A stretch of DNA of 64,000 nt from JAIXWP01 sp965247015 (GTDB taxonomy: Bacteria > Bacteroidota > Bacteroidia > Flavobacteriales_D > Sanyastnellaceae). A program made the translations under genes and the position numbers. The stretch's first letter is position 1, and each line of letters opens with the position of its first letter. Positions 16,622 through 25,429 of the stretch are shown piece after piece. The stretch lies in assembly GCA_965247015.1 (NCBI GenBank), contig CBDFGG010000003.1, positions 496,001-560,000 on the forward strand. Reading direction: 5' to 3'. The notes beneath the pieces were generated by a model. It was not told the origin of the DNA and made no database searches. It worked only from the letters and a program-made list of their open reading frames with translations.

Positions 16622-17278
16622 TTGCAGACTATCACTTATATCTATCTGACTGCATTATGTGCAGGCTCTTTTGTAGGACTTGTGAGATGGAAACATCTTA
16701 CAAGTCCTTTTAAACTATTGTGGGCACTCATGTGCTTCACATTCATTGAAGAGTTTTTACTTCACGCATTTAATCTATTACCAGATCAGTCATTGATCGT
16801 CTATCGTATTTACACAGTGGTAGCATTCACATTGTATTATTCCATCTATTTTAAATTATTTAAAAAATCATTCTCCCGCACCTTTAGTCTACTCTCCATT
16901 CTCAGCGCCTTCCTGGTGTCTTGTGTCGCTCCCATCACCTTCGAAGAAAACTCTGTCTTCCCTTCGCTCCCCATTTTTGTATGTGTGAGCCTGCTTATTT
17001 TAAATGCTCTCATAAGTTTCTACGAAATGTTGCTCTTTCCATCACGCACCAAACTGGTTGTTTCAAGCAACTTCTGGCTCAACACTCTCAATCTATTTTA
17101 TTGGTCATCTACCATCGTATTCTTCGGATCTTATAATCTAGCGATTAAATCAGAATTTAATATTGAACCCTATCTTGATGTACACAATGTTCTAGGTATT
17201 TTATATTATCTTGGACTCGCTTATACGCTCTACCTTGACCGCCACTATACATCTCCTTCAAACCCAGCAAGACTTTAA
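16622..17278 (+). CDS. Multi-pass membrane protein of unknown function
   Basis: The 218-residue protein shows about six or seven hydrophobic segments spread along its length (for example TYIYLTALCAGSFVGLV at the start and VLGILYYLGLAYTLYL at the end). The start is a TTG codon 20 bp after the previous gene; no better ATG is present before the first helix. The 3' end overlaps the histidine kinase frame, implying co-expression. It could supply a membrane sensory function to the kinase (inference). Confidence 0.75.
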   Translation: MQTITYIYLTALCAGSFVGLVRWKHLTSPFKLLWALMCFTFIEEFLLHAFNLLPDQSLIVYRIYTVVAFTLYYSIYFKLFKKSFSRTFSLLSILSAFLVSCVAPITFEENSVFPSLPIFVCVSLLILNALISFYEMLLFPSRTKLVVSSNFWLNTLNLFYWSSTIVFFGSYNLAIKSEFNIEPYLDVHNVLGILYYLGLAYTLYLDRHYTSPSNPARL

Positions 17279-18050
17279 TACACTTGTAGTATCAAGCTTT
17301 TTGGTATTCTTCTCGATATGTTTATTTATCGTGTTGTTTGTGGTTCAGTACAAAAAAAGACAAGCGGAATTTGAATTCGAAAAAACGCAAATGCAGTTAG
17401 CATTTCAAAACGAAAGTGCCAAGGCACAAATGGAGATGACTGAAATTACCCTCCGAAGATTATCCCAAGAAATTCATGATAATATCGGACAAAAAATGGC
17501 TCTTGCTTCCATGCAATTAAATGCCAGTCCCCTAACATCTGACACCCTAGAAAATAGCAAATACCTCATCCAACAATCACTTCAAGACATTCGCGATCTT
17601 AGTAAATCACTCAACGACTCCTATCAACTCGACCTGGGATTACATGCGGGAATTAAACGAGAATTAAAATTAATTCAAGACACCAATACCTGCAGCACCT
17701 CCTTCTCCGAACGTCAACACGAAAGCGAATACTCGCTCACCAGCAAAGAAGAATTAATTTTATTTCGGTGCATTCAAGAAGCACTCAGCAATACTATCAA
17801 ACACGCTGCTGCCACAGAAATTACGGTTGAAGTGGACGAATCTGCATTGCATTACACCATTCAAATCAAAGACAATGGGAAAGGTTTTGACGCCACTACC
17901 ATCACTGAAAATATTGGCCTGCGTAGCATTCGCGAACGCATCGCCTTATTAAAAGGAAATATTCAGATCACCTCTTCGCCCAATAAAGGCACTACGATTA
18001 TTTTTATTCTTAAATCCCAAAACCATGATCAAGCTAGCACTCACGGATGA
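17211..18050 (+). CDS. Sensor histidine kinase, NarL/LuxR-partner (HisKA_3) type
   Basis: The 279-residue protein has one transmembrane helix (residues ~25-46), a short coiled-coil linker and the HisKA_3 phosphorylation site RLSQEIHDNIGQ with His89. The HATPase domain includes the N box EALSNTIKHA and G boxes DNGKGFD and GLRSIRERI. TTG 17211 overlaps the previous gene by 68 bp; a second in-frame TTG at 17235 is also plausible and gives the short periplasmic tail usual for such kinases. It phosphorylates the response regulator encoded next, which it overlaps by 26 bp. Confidence 0.9.
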   Translation: MDSLIRSTLTATIHLLQTQQDFNTLVVSSFLVFFSICLFIVLFVVQYKKRQAEFEFEKTQMQLAFQNESAKAQMEMTEITLRRLSQEIHDNIGQKMALASMQLNASPLTSDTLENSKYLIQQSLQDIRDLSKSLNDSYQLDLGLHAGIKRELKLIQDTNTCSTSFSERQHESEYSLTSKEELILFRCIQEALSNTIKHAAATEITVEVDESALHYTIQIKDNGKGFDATTITENIGLRSIRERIALLKGNIQITSSPNKGTTIIFILKSQNHDQASTHG

Positions 18051-18666
18051 CCATACACTCGTTAGAAAAGGGCTCATAGCCATCCTCGAAGAATTGGGGT
18101 ATGATTGCGTATTGGATACGGATAATGGCGAAGAGCTCATTGCTCATTTGCCAGAAGTAGAGCCAGATGTAGTGCTCATGGATTATGCCATGCCCGAGAT
18201 GGATGGTGTGGAAGTCACGACATTCCTCACCGAAAATTTCCCCGATATAAAAGTACTTGCATTGACCATGAATGATGATGACCTATCTATCATCCGAATG
18301 ATCAAAGCCGGAGCGCGCGGATACATCCTCAAAGGCGCGACGCCTGCCGAGCTCAAATTAGCCATCGATGAAGTACACGAAAAAGGATATCATTATACCG
18401 AGCGTGTCACGGGCAGTATCATTCACTCATTAGACCATGAAAAATCGACACAGCCCATTTTCGAAAAAGAGCATATCACCGCGCGCGAACAAGAATTTTT
18501 GCAGTGGGCGTGCACTGATTTAAGCTATAAAGAAATCGCCGATAAAATGAATGTAAGTCCGCGCACAGTTGATGGATACAGAGAATCGCTTTTTGATAAA
18601 TTAAATATGAGAAGTCGCATCGGACTAGTACTCTTCGCGATAAAAAACGAACTCGTCCAGATCTAA
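18025..18666 (+). CDS. LuxR/NarL-family response regulator
   Basis: The 213-residue protein has a receiver domain with acidic Asp8-Asp9, phospho-acceptor Asp53 (VVLMDYAMPEMDG) and the conserved Lys in GYILKGATPAE. It ends in a LuxR-type helix-turn-helix (FLQWACTDLSYKEIADKMNV, then SPRTVDGYRESLFDKL). It is co-encoded with the histidine kinase and should control transcription in response to it. Targets are unknown; the AGGGTAAAAATACCC motif upstream of this gene group is a candidate site. Confidence 0.95.
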   Translation: MIKLALTDDHTLVRKGLIAILEELGYDCVLDTDNGEELIAHLPEVEPDVVLMDYAMPEMDGVEVTTFLTENFPDIKVLALTMNDDDLSIIRMIKAGARGYILKGATPAELKLAIDEVHEKGYHYTERVTGSIIHSLDHEKSTQPIFEKEHITAREQEFLQWACTDLSYKEIADKMNVSPRTVDGYRESLFDKLNMRSRIGLVLFAIKNELVQI

Positions 18667-19289
18667 GCTCCCACCGTCATTACAATGTGATAGCCTCGGA
18701 GTTGTATGTGCTGCAATTGAAACAGGCGCTCGCCGTGGACTCCAGCGTAGTCGCAAATTAATTCCTCTTGTGTGAGCGCAAATGGTCGAATAATCATGTC
18801 CTCATTAAAGGTCACTTGTTCGCCGAAATATTTAAATACCGCTTCCTTTGCGCTCCAAATAATGGTGATATATTGGAGATAATCGCGTTGCTCCATGGCG
18901 CGATTTAATTCTTTGGGGTGGCAAAAACGAGCCGCGATCTTTTCGAGTTTTTCGTCCGTCCCTTGAATATCGAGCCCCACTTCATGATCCGCCACCACGA
19001 TTCCGGCGAGGTCGCCGCAATGGGAGATTGAAATATATCGGTTGCCGTTAAGATGAGGCTTGCCCGTGGACGCAAATTGGAGGTTCGCCCCAGGAAGGAG
19101 CAGTTGTAATAAAATACGAGCCGTGAGCCATTCCCGCTTTCTTTTCTCCAATCTCACCAATTCATATTGCCCCGCCAAATCATCCGTCCATTTGATCATA
19201 GCCTCCAATTCACCGAGGTTTTCGGTGGTTTTCCAGACCAAAAGGCGGCCTGTATTGGTAATATTACTTTGGTAAATAAGCAGCGGCAT
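18663..19289 (-). CDS. 4'-phosphopantetheinyl transferase superfamily protein
   Basis: The 208-residue Sfp/HetI-type enzyme transfers the phosphopantetheine arm from coenzyme A to carrier proteins. Both family motifs are visible: VGLDIQ with Asp107, and WSAKEAVFKYFGE from residue 145. The SISHCGD block before the first motif is also typical. It converges with the response regulator gene (4-bp overlap of their 3' ends) and is divergent from ahcY. Confidence 0.9.
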   Translation of the reverse strand: MPLLIYQSNITNTGRLLVWKTTENLGELEAMIKWTDDLAGQYELVRLEKRKREWLTARILLQLLLPGANLQFASTGKPHLNGNRYISISHCGDLAGIVVADHEVGLDIQGTDEKLEKIAARFCHPKELNRAMEQRDYLQYITIIWSAKEAVFKYFGEQVTFNEDMIIRPFALTQEELICDYAGVHGERLFQLQHIQLRGYHIVMTVGA

Positions 19290-19353
19290 ATGAACAAATA
19301 AGAGGGCGCAAGTGTATGGTTAAAGTAACGAACGTGCAAATCAAGATTTTTTG

Positions 19354-19361
19354 TACCTTTG
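19354..19361 (+). promoter_or_regulatory. Candidate -7 element of ahcY
   Basis: TACCTTTG matches the Bacteroidota -7 consensus TAnnTTTG exactly, 41 bp before the ahcY start codon. No convincing TTTG at the -33 position was found. Confidence 0.5.
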
Positions 19362-19402
19362 CACCTCGTTTTCAAACGATTATTTAATTTTAACAGAATA
19401 AA

Positions 19403-20722
19403 ATGAGTACTGCAACCACTGCCAAAGTGATGAATTACAAAGTGAAAGACATGAGCCTCGCGGAATGGGGCCGTAAAGAGATCAAACTTGCTGAAGCAGA
19501 AATGCCAGGTTTGATGTCACTCCGTAAAGAGTACGGACCATCTAAGCCATTGCAAGGCGCTCGCGTAGCGGGTTGTCTTCACATGACTATTCAAACAGCG
19601 GTTTTGATTGAAACCCTTGTTGAGCTAGGTGCTGAAGTATCTTGGAGCTCTTGCAACATCTTCTCAACTCAGGACCACGCTGCTGCTGCTATTGCTGCTG
19701 CTGGTATCCCAGTTTTTGCTTGGAAAGGCATGAACGCTGAAGAGTTTGACTGGTGCATCGAGCAAACGCTTCACGCGTTCTCAGATGGTCAACCATTGAA
19801 CATGATTTTGGATGACGGTGGTGACTTGACAAACATGGTGTTTGACAAGTATCCAGAACTCGTTGCAAATATCCGTGGTATCTCTGAAGAGACTACTACA
19901 GGCGTACTTCGTTTGTATGAGCGTGAGAAGAACGGCACCCTCCTTCTTCCAGCGATCAACATCAACGATAGCGTTACAAAGAGCAAATTCGATAACAAAT
20001 ACGGTTGTCGTGAATCATTGGTAGATGCACTTCGTCGTGCTACAGATTTGATGATGGCTGGTAAAGTAGCTGTTGTTGCTGGTTATGGCGACGTAGGAAA
20101 AGGATCTGCTGATTCACTTCGCAATGCAGGTGTTCGTGTAATCGTTACTGAAATTGACCCTATCTGCGCGCTTCAAGCAGCGATGGAAGGTTATGAAGTA
20201 AAGAAGATGGATACTGCAATTAAAGAAGCAGATATCGTAGTTACAGCAACTGGTAACTTCAACATTATCGTAGAGCGTCATTTCCGTGCGATGAAGCACA
20301 ATGCAGTAGTTTGCAACATCGGTCACTTCGATAACGAAATCGATATGGCTTGGTTGAATGACAACTACGGCGACACAATGGATACTATCAAGCCACAGGT
20401 TGATAAGTACACTATTGAAGGCAAAGACATCATCGTTCTTGCAGAAGGTCGTTTGGTGAATTTAGGTTGTGCAACAGGTCACCCATCATTCGTGATGAGT
20501 AACTCATTCACAAACCAGACACTAGCGCAGTTGGAGCTATGGGCTAATTATAAGAACTACGAGAACAAAGTATACGTTCTTCCAAAGCATTTGGATGAGA
20601 AAGTAGCGATGTTGCACCTCGAGAAAATCGGTGTAGAGTTGGATGTATTGACACCATCTCAAGCCGAGTATATCGGAGTACAAGTAGACGGTCCGTTCAA
20701 AAACGACGCATACAGATACTAA
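19403..20722 (+). CDS. ahcY: Adenosylhomocysteinase
   Basis: The 439-residue enzyme hydrolyses S-adenosylhomocysteine to adenosine and homocysteine, relieving product inhibition of methyltransferases. Family landmarks are abundant: HMTIQTAVLIETLVELGAEV, SCNIFSTQDHAAAAIA, the NAD-binding GYGDVGKGSAD at about residue 227, and the C-terminal PFKNDAYRY end. The length is normal. It is monocistronic, with its own promoter and a strong terminator. Its codon use is more regular than in the neighbouring cassette genes, consistent with high expression. Confidence 0.98.
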   Translation: MSTATTAKVMNYKVKDMSLAEWGRKEIKLAEAEMPGLMSLRKEYGPSKPLQGARVAGCLHMTIQTAVLIETLVELGAEVSWSSCNIFSTQDHAAAAIAAAGIPVFAWKGMNAEEFDWCIEQTLHAFSDGQPLNMILDDGGDLTNMVFDKYPELVANIRGISEETTTGVLRLYEREKNGTLLLPAININDSVTKSKFDNKYGCRESLVDALRRATDLMMAGKVAVVAGYGDVGKGSADSLRNAGVRVIVTEIDPICALQAAMEGYEVKKMDTAIKEADIVVTATGNFNIIVERHFRAMKHNAVVCNIGHFDNEIDMAWLNDNYGDTMDTIKPQVDKYTIEGKDIIVLAEGRLVNLGCATGHPSFVMSNSFTNQTLAQLELWANYKNYENKVYVLPKHLDEKVAMLHLEKIGVELDVLTPSQAEYIGVQVDGPFKNDAYRY

Positions 20723-20742
20723 GATCAAACTCTTAATACAGA

Positions 20743-20779
20743 AAGCGCCCTCGTCGTTGACGAGGGCGCTTTTTTTTTT
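20743..20779 (+). terminator. Rho-independent terminator of ahcY
   Basis: A perfect 13-bp stem (AAGCGCCCTCGTC, GTT loop, complementary arm at 20759-20771) merges into a run of ten T. It starts 20 bp after the ahcY stop codon. Confidence 0.95.
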
Positions 20780-20862
20780 GCCCAAACTACTTAACTCCTA
20801 AACTCTTTTTTTCGCGCTACCTAACGGTCCGGGCTATCCGTTCCAAGTCCTCGCTCCGCTTC

Positions 20863-21175
20863 GCTTCACTGCGGGCTTTCCACTACTATCCCTAGCGCCC
20901 CAGCCACGGCTCGCACTGTTTCATTGCTTCACTGCTTAAATGTTTCACTGCTTAACTCTTTCGGTGGTTCACTTTTTAAATCCAGTTAATCAATGAACCA
21001 GTGAAGCAATTAACCAGTGAAGCAGTTCTAAAAAAACTCCTAAACTCCTCCACTCTCTAACTCTTCAACTCCTCAAGTTTCCCCAAACCCCAAACTCCAA
21101 ACTCCTCTCCCCAAACCCGTAATTGCTTCACTCCGGGCTTTCCACTACTATCCCTAGCGCCCCAGCCACGGCTCG
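20863..21175. repeat. 51-bp direct repeats in the 592-bp spacer before the cassette array
   Basis: Two 51-bp copies at 20863-20913 and 21125-21175 differ at one base (G20871 against C21133); each ends CCCAGCCACGGCTCG. Between them lie low-complexity segments: GTGAAGCAnTT-type units with their complement (20930-21030) and AAACTCC/AAACCCC heptamers (21040-21118). The spacer 20780-21314 has no credible gene. Duplication of the direct repeat beside the cassette array may mark an insertion or recombination boundary. Confidence 0.85.
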
Positions 21176-21314
21176 GAGGAATAATTTCTCAACTGTACTA
21201 TGATATTTTATTTGTCCATTTAATTAATTGGGTTACTTTTAAGCAGACTGTTGTGGTTTGGTGCGCGAGTGAACTAATTAGCGGCAATTTAACCAAACAT
21301 ATAAACTGAAGATT

Positions 21315-22424
21315 ATGAATCAAGACTTTGCTTTTATCCAAGACCATAAATTCAAACGAATTTTAATTCGTGACTATGTAGAAATGAATAATTGTATTGA
21401 GGCAAAAGCGTATAAATCGGTAATAGTTTTATCCGGGTCAATTATCGAAGCTTTGCTTTTAGAATTTTTGACAAATAATCCACCGGATGGATATACTAAA
21501 AATAAGATTGATAAATTAAGGTTTTTTGAACTAATTGATTTGTCTGAAACAATAGATTTAATATCAACGACAACGAAGGATTTAAGTTCAGTTATTCGTG
21601 AATACAGAAATTTTATTCATCCAAGTAAAGAGTTAAGGTCTGAATCAGAAATAAATGAGGACAAAGCAATTATTGCCTCTAGATTGGTAAATATGGTGAT
21701 AGGGAATGTAAAAGAAAACCATCCAAAATTATATGGTAACAAAGCAGAGGATGTGTTCACAAAATTACATACTGACGCTCATTCTCGAAAAATACTTAAT
21801 TTCCTTCTGAACAAAATGAATCAAAATGAAATAGATTTATTGTACCAAAAATTTATTTCCTACTACATTAATAATGATAATGTTGATTATTCAGATAGAG
21901 ATTTTGTCCATTTTGGTATTGAAAAACTGGAGACGTTTGTCTCAGATAACACTATTAAATCATACGTTCTTAAAATTGAGCCTGAAATAACTAATGGAAG
22001 TAAGGTACAGGCTGAAAAATTATTTGAATTGTTTGGAGATAAATTAGACCTTTATTATTCCGAAGAGAGTAAAAATACTATTCTAGTGTATCTATATTCT
22101 TGTTTAGGAATTTGCCAATCTTATTCGATTAATCAAAATTTATATAGTTACGCATCACGAGGAATTATTGACAAAATGAACCTATATTTAAGTAAATCTA
22201 AACCATATTATAACGCACATTTAAATGTAATGAAGTCAATAATTGAGGAGATTGCTGATATAAAAGAAGATTCGGATAAATGGGATACTCGTGAAGCATT
22301 TAAGGCTTTGCAAAAAGGCATATCTGATATTGAGTATGAGGCTTTCATCAACCAAGAAAATTCACAACTAAATATTGCGGATTTTACTAGTATATTAAAT
22401 GATGAATATTTATCACCATTCTAA
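21315..22424 (+). CDS. Cassette 1: HEPN-like protein, function unknown
   Basis: The 369-residue soluble, helix-rich protein has no family I can name. Residues ~35-105 resemble a HEPN-type helical domain: SVIVLSGSIIEALLLEFL, then VIREYRNFIHPSKE, where Arg95 and His102 give an R-x6-H motif. HEPN proteins are often RNases in toxin-antitoxin and defence systems, so this is a tentative lead. Codon use is very AT-rich compared with ahcY. It is followed closely by attC-like site 1. Confidence 0.75.
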   Translation: MNQDFAFIQDHKFKRILIRDYVEMNNCIEAKAYKSVIVLSGSIIEALLLEFLTNNPPDGYTKNKIDKLRFFELIDLSETIDLISTTTKDLSSVIREYRNFIHPSKELRSESEINEDKAIIASRLVNMVIGNVKENHPKLYGNKAEDVFTKLHTDAHSRKILNFLLNKMNQNEIDLLYQKFISYYINNDNVDYSDRDFVHFGIEKLETFVSDNTIKSYVLKIEPEITNGSKVQAEKLFELFGDKLDLYYSEESKNTILVYLYSCLGICQSYSINQNLYSYASRGIIDKMNLYLSKSKPYYNAHLNVMKSIIEEIADIKEDSDKWDTREAFKALQKGISDIEYEAFINQENSQLNIADFTSILNDEYLSPF

Positions 22425-22430
22425 AACAAA

Positions 22431-22565
22431 TAAAACCAACAATATTTTTAAAATAGCGGGGCTATCATGTATCTATAACAATGAAGTTCTAGATTTAAGT
22501 TTTGTGCATCTAATGAAATTTAGTGCTGAAACTCCCCGCCTTCGCAAAGCGGCAAACCGTTATAT
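22431..22565 (+). repeat. attC-like site 1
   Basis: The right side ends CGCAAAGCGGCAAACC then GTTATAT; the inner arms GCGGGG (22456-22461) and CCCCGC (22534-22539) pair. The left outer arm is degenerate (TAAAACCAAC). The central part shares the GTTTTGTGCnTCTAATGAA-type text with site 8. Confidence 0.7.
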
Positions 22566-22581
22566 GCCACTTTAGGCCGAC

Positions 22582-23304
22582 ATGACAATGAAAGTAAACT
22601 TCGACATAAAAGACAATCACGCTATTGAAATTGCAGGACGACATATCGACCTACATAACAATTTCGACTTCGTTGGTTTTGACTACAATGTTGCTGACAG
22701 AGAAATTAAACTTCATTGGAAAAAAGCAAGTGGTGAATGGGTTGACAAAAAAGAATTTTCAAGTTTGGTTTTGACACATAAAGATGTGACCTTTTTAAAA
22801 GTTATGGAACAAGATGAAAAAAGCGTTTATGAGGACGATTGTTGTTTAGGCGAAATTACCTTTTTTCCATCGACAGCAAGAGAAATTAATGACAGCATTA
22901 GTCCTCGACCAAAACCAAATGACGGAGACGACATTCTTTACTTTTTTGAAAACGGACAACTAATACGAATTCATTGTGAACAAATAGAACTCGGAGTAAA
23001 AATGCCAACCGAAATTTCCGACAACAACTTTGCTTATAACAACTTGACAGAAGAAGAAGCATTTTGGGTTATGTGGTATTTCTTAGACGGACATTATGAG
23101 TTGGCAGGTGGAGAATTTGACCTATCAGACATTTTGAGTGCTTCACAACCTTTTGAATTTGATGACAACGGACACTTCGATGGACAAGTTAAAGGTAATA
23201 GACGAGTTGCACCAGCGGACAGCGGAATGGTTTGGCATTGGAATGAAGCAGTAAAAAAATATAGAGAACTCGGACGACCAAAACCAATACCATTAAAGAA
23301 ATGA
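22582..23304 (+). CDS. Cassette 2: hypothetical protein
   Basis: The 240-residue acidic soluble protein is not recognised. It has no signal peptide or membrane segment. The N-terminal half reads like a beta-rich domain (IEIAGRHIDLHNNFDFVGFD); the C-terminal half has an aromatic block (EEAFWVMWYFLDGHYELAGG) and ends VWHWNEAVKKYRELGRPKP, suggesting two domains. Two ATGs lie two codons apart (22582 and 22588). The coding region begins 22 bp after the cassette boundary and stops 8 bp before attC-like site 2, the tight packing usual in cassettes. Confidence 0.75.
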   Translation: MTMKVNFDIKDNHAIEIAGRHIDLHNNFDFVGFDYNVADREIKLHWKKASGEWVDKKEFSSLVLTHKDVTFLKVMEQDEKSVYEDDCCLGEITFFPSTAREINDSISPRPKPNDGDDILYFFENGQLIRIHCEQIELGVKMPTEISDNNFAYNNLTEEEAFWVMWYFLDGHYELAGGEFDLSDILSASQPFEFDDNGHFDGQVKGNRRVAPADSGMVWHWNEAVKKYRELGRPKPIPLKK

Positions 23305-23311
23305 GAAAAGC

Positions 23312-23446
23312 GGCATATAACAGGCGTTTGGCAAAAAAGCGGGTTCAGTGCTTAAATGAAGCTTTGTGCTTCGTATCAAGTTCTGTGCTGGCAGACAGTT
23401 TAGTACTTCGAAACCCGCCCGAACGCAAAGCCCGAAAACGTTATGT
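23312..23446 (+). repeat. attC-like site 2
   Basis: The site opens GGCATATAACAGGCGTTTGG and closes CGAAAACGTTATGTG. The opening ten bases are the exact complement of GTTATATGCC, which starts this same cassette at 22559. The inner arms GCGGG and CCCGC pair. The centre contains repeated GTGCTT units shared with sites 7 and 8. Confidence 0.85.
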
Positions 23447-23467
23447 GTAATTACCAATACGAATCAA

Positions 23468-23926
23468 ATGCCACCATCATTCATAAACATTGTTCCTGGA
23501 GTAAGCATTGGTGACTTTCGTCTTTCCATGTCCTGTATTGAGCTACTGGATCTTATTAAACGATTGAATCTAAATTTTGAGATTTCTCCCTTAGGATCCG
23601 TACTAATTATTAGAAGTGAAGATTACTGCTTTTGGATTGAAGGTGAAAAGATCACGCAAATTTCAATTAGCAATAATCAAAATGCCAAGCTTGCCGGCAT
23701 TTGCGGTATTGGCGACACTCTAAAATCTTGGGAACGTGAAATGAATGCAAAATTCATCTATGATAATTATATCAACGCATGTTCAGAAATTGAGGGATTA
23801 GGATTAGATATTGAAGAAGAGCCTGAGGACATAAATACAGTAGAAGAAGTAGACAAGTTTGATGAGGGAAATCTAAAAGTGAAGACAGTGTACATTTTCC
23901 CTATTAAAAAAGAAAACTACCCATAA
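23468..23926 (+). CDS. Cassette 3: small hypothetical protein
   Basis: The 152-residue soluble protein is unrecognised. The start is set at ATG 23468 (MPPSFINIVPGVSIGDFRLS) because the frame further upstream runs through attC-like site 2. The text suggests a short alpha/beta fold with a hydrophobic LGSVLIIRSEDYCFWI strand and an acidic C-terminal segment (LDIEEEPEDINTVEEVDKFD). The stop codon lies inside the opening core of attC-like site 3. Confidence 0.7.
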   Translation: MPPSFINIVPGVSIGDFRLSMSCIELLDLIKRLNLNFEISPLGSVLIIRSEDYCFWIEGEKITQISISNNQNAKLAGICGIGDTLKSWEREMNAKFIYDNYINACSEIEGLGLDIEEEPEDINTVEEVDKFDEGNLKVKTVYIFPIKKENYP

Positions 23927-24018
23927 GAGCACCTTGAAGCAATGCCGCGCCGAAGTGATTCCGCAAACGCTTAGGTTTGTCTTTTTGCGGCACTGCACCA
24001 AGCTGCAAACCGTTACCA
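23918..24018 (+). repeat. attC-like site 3 (short)
   Basis: This is the shortest site, about 100 bp. The left arm (AGCACCTTGAAGCAATGCCG) pairs well with the right arm (CGGCACTGCACCAAGCTGC), followed by AAACCGTTACC. The opening TACCCATAAG matches the complement of its own cassette start, GTTATGTGTA, at 8 of 10 positions. It overlaps the stop codon of cassette 3. Confidence 0.85.
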
Positions 24019-24046
24019 GCAACCGTAAAACGACACAACGCAAGAA

Positions 24047-25243
24047 ATGAACAGACAGATTTTAAGACAATATATTGAAGAATACAAACTTGAATTTCAA
24101 CGAGTAAACCAACAAGAAATTTACAAGTGGAAAGCCGTGAAATGTTTCCAAGACAATTGGAATATAGAAGCAACAAATTTCCTCGAAATGCTTTCTCAAT
24201 CAATTCGTCTTACTCAAAACTTGTTAAAATCAGGACAGTATTTCCCTTTGAGAATGTTAGTGCATTATGCAACACAAAGACCAGAAGAGCTGCGACAGTT
24301 GTTTAGAAATCTGTATGATGAAGAAAACGACATTTATCAAAGAATTAAAGACTTCCAGAACGGAACCGAATCAATACACAACAGTATTTTTTCAGGTAGA
24401 GATTTGAATACATACCAAGACCCTAGGGCAATTATAGTTTATTTGACATTACGTTATCCTGAACGATATTTCTTCTATAAATTTGAAATGTTTAAACAGT
24501 TTTCCGAACGACTTGAGTTAACTTACAGACCAATAAAAGGACGAATTGAAAACATTGGACATTTCAATAGTTTATGTGAAATCGTAAGGTATGAACTTTC
24601 CAATAACCAAGAACTTTTACAGCTTCACAAAGGCAGAATAACAGCAGAATGTTACAACGACATCAGTCTAAACATACTCACACAAGATTTTATCTATGCT
24701 GTTTCACGACACCTAAACCAACAGACAACAGTTCCTGTAACTTCAACTTACCAAACGGCAAACGAAGTTTCTGCAACTAATCTTTCCACTTCATCAGACC
24801 AATTGACCTTTAGGGGCAGGACAATAAACTTCATTCAAAACAACATTGACAATAAACGAATAGGAGACTTAGGCGAACTTTGGGTTTTGAAATACGAAAT
24901 AGAGAAATTAAGGCAAAGTGGACTTCAGAAATTAGTTAGCAAAATCAAACATACAGCAAAAGACGAAGGAGACGGAACGGGTTACGACATCCAATCATTT
25001 GACGAAAATGGACAAAAAATTTATATTGAAGTAAAGACAACAAAGGGTGGAAAAAATTCACCATTCTACATCACAAGAACTGAACTTGAAAGGAGTAAAA
25101 TTGATAAAGAAAATTTCTATTTGTATAGACTTTATAACTTTAACGAAGATAACGACACTGCGGAAATTTTGATAATTAAGGGCGACTTGACAAACTTATG
25201 CGAGTTTCCGACAACATATAAAATTAACTTGACAAATGACTAA
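24047..25243 (+). CDS. Cassette 4: DUF3883-type PD-(D/E)XK nuclease-like protein
   Basis: The 398-residue protein has an unrecognised helical N-terminal region (~1-250) and a C-terminal domain resembling DUF3883, a restriction-endonuclease-like fold. Candidate catalytic residues are Glu277 in RIGDLGELWVLKYE, Asp314 in GDGTGYDIQSF and Glu328-x-Lys330 in IYIEVKTTKGG. DUF3883 domains occur in restriction and other defence proteins, so a role in attacking foreign DNA is plausible (inference). No signal peptide. It starts 34 bp after the cassette boundary. Confidence 0.8.
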   Translation: MNRQILRQYIEEYKLEFQRVNQQEIYKWKAVKCFQDNWNIEATNFLEMLSQSIRLTQNLLKSGQYFPLRMLVHYATQRPEELRQLFRNLYDEENDIYQRIKDFQNGTESIHNSIFSGRDLNTYQDPRAIIVYLTLRYPERYFFYKFEMFKQFSERLELTYRPIKGRIENIGHFNSLCEIVRYELSNNQELLQLHKGRITAECYNDISLNILTQDFIYAVSRHLNQQTTVPVTSTYQTANEVSATNLSTSSDQLTFRGRTINFIQNNIDNKRIGDLGELWVLKYEIEKLRQSGLQKLVSKIKHTAKDEGDGTGYDIQSFDENGQKIYIEVKTTKGGKNSPFYITRTELERSKIDKENFYLYRLYNFNEDNDTAEILIIKGDLTNLCEFPTTYKINLTND

Positions 25244-25250
25244 AACGGCA

Positions 25251-25384
25251 GCTGGTAAAAGGCGTTTGGCGCAATGGCGGGTAAAGTGGTTAATTGAGCA
25301 TTCTACCTCGCATCAACTTTTGTGGTTAAATGAAAGTTTTGCGCTCCGAAATCCGCCACTGCGCCAAGCGCCAAAACGTTACCT
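25251..25384 (+). repeat. attC-like site 4
   Basis: The left arm AAGGCGTTTGGCGCAATGGC and right arm CCGCCACTGCGCCAAGCGCC are nearly complementary; the site ends AAAACGTTACC. The opening GCTGGTAAA matches the complement of its own cassette start, GTTACCAGC, at 8 of 9 bases. The central part (GTGGTTAATTGAGCATTCTA) is nearly the same as in site 5. Confidence 0.9.
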
Positions 25385-25429
25385 GCAACCTTAGACAACC
25401 GCAACGAAAAGAGATTTAAATGAGAAAAT

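Noticed and set aside
23366..23467. Upstream extension of the cassette 3 gene
   Set aside because: It would translate attC-like site 2; the internal ATG at 23468 is better placed.
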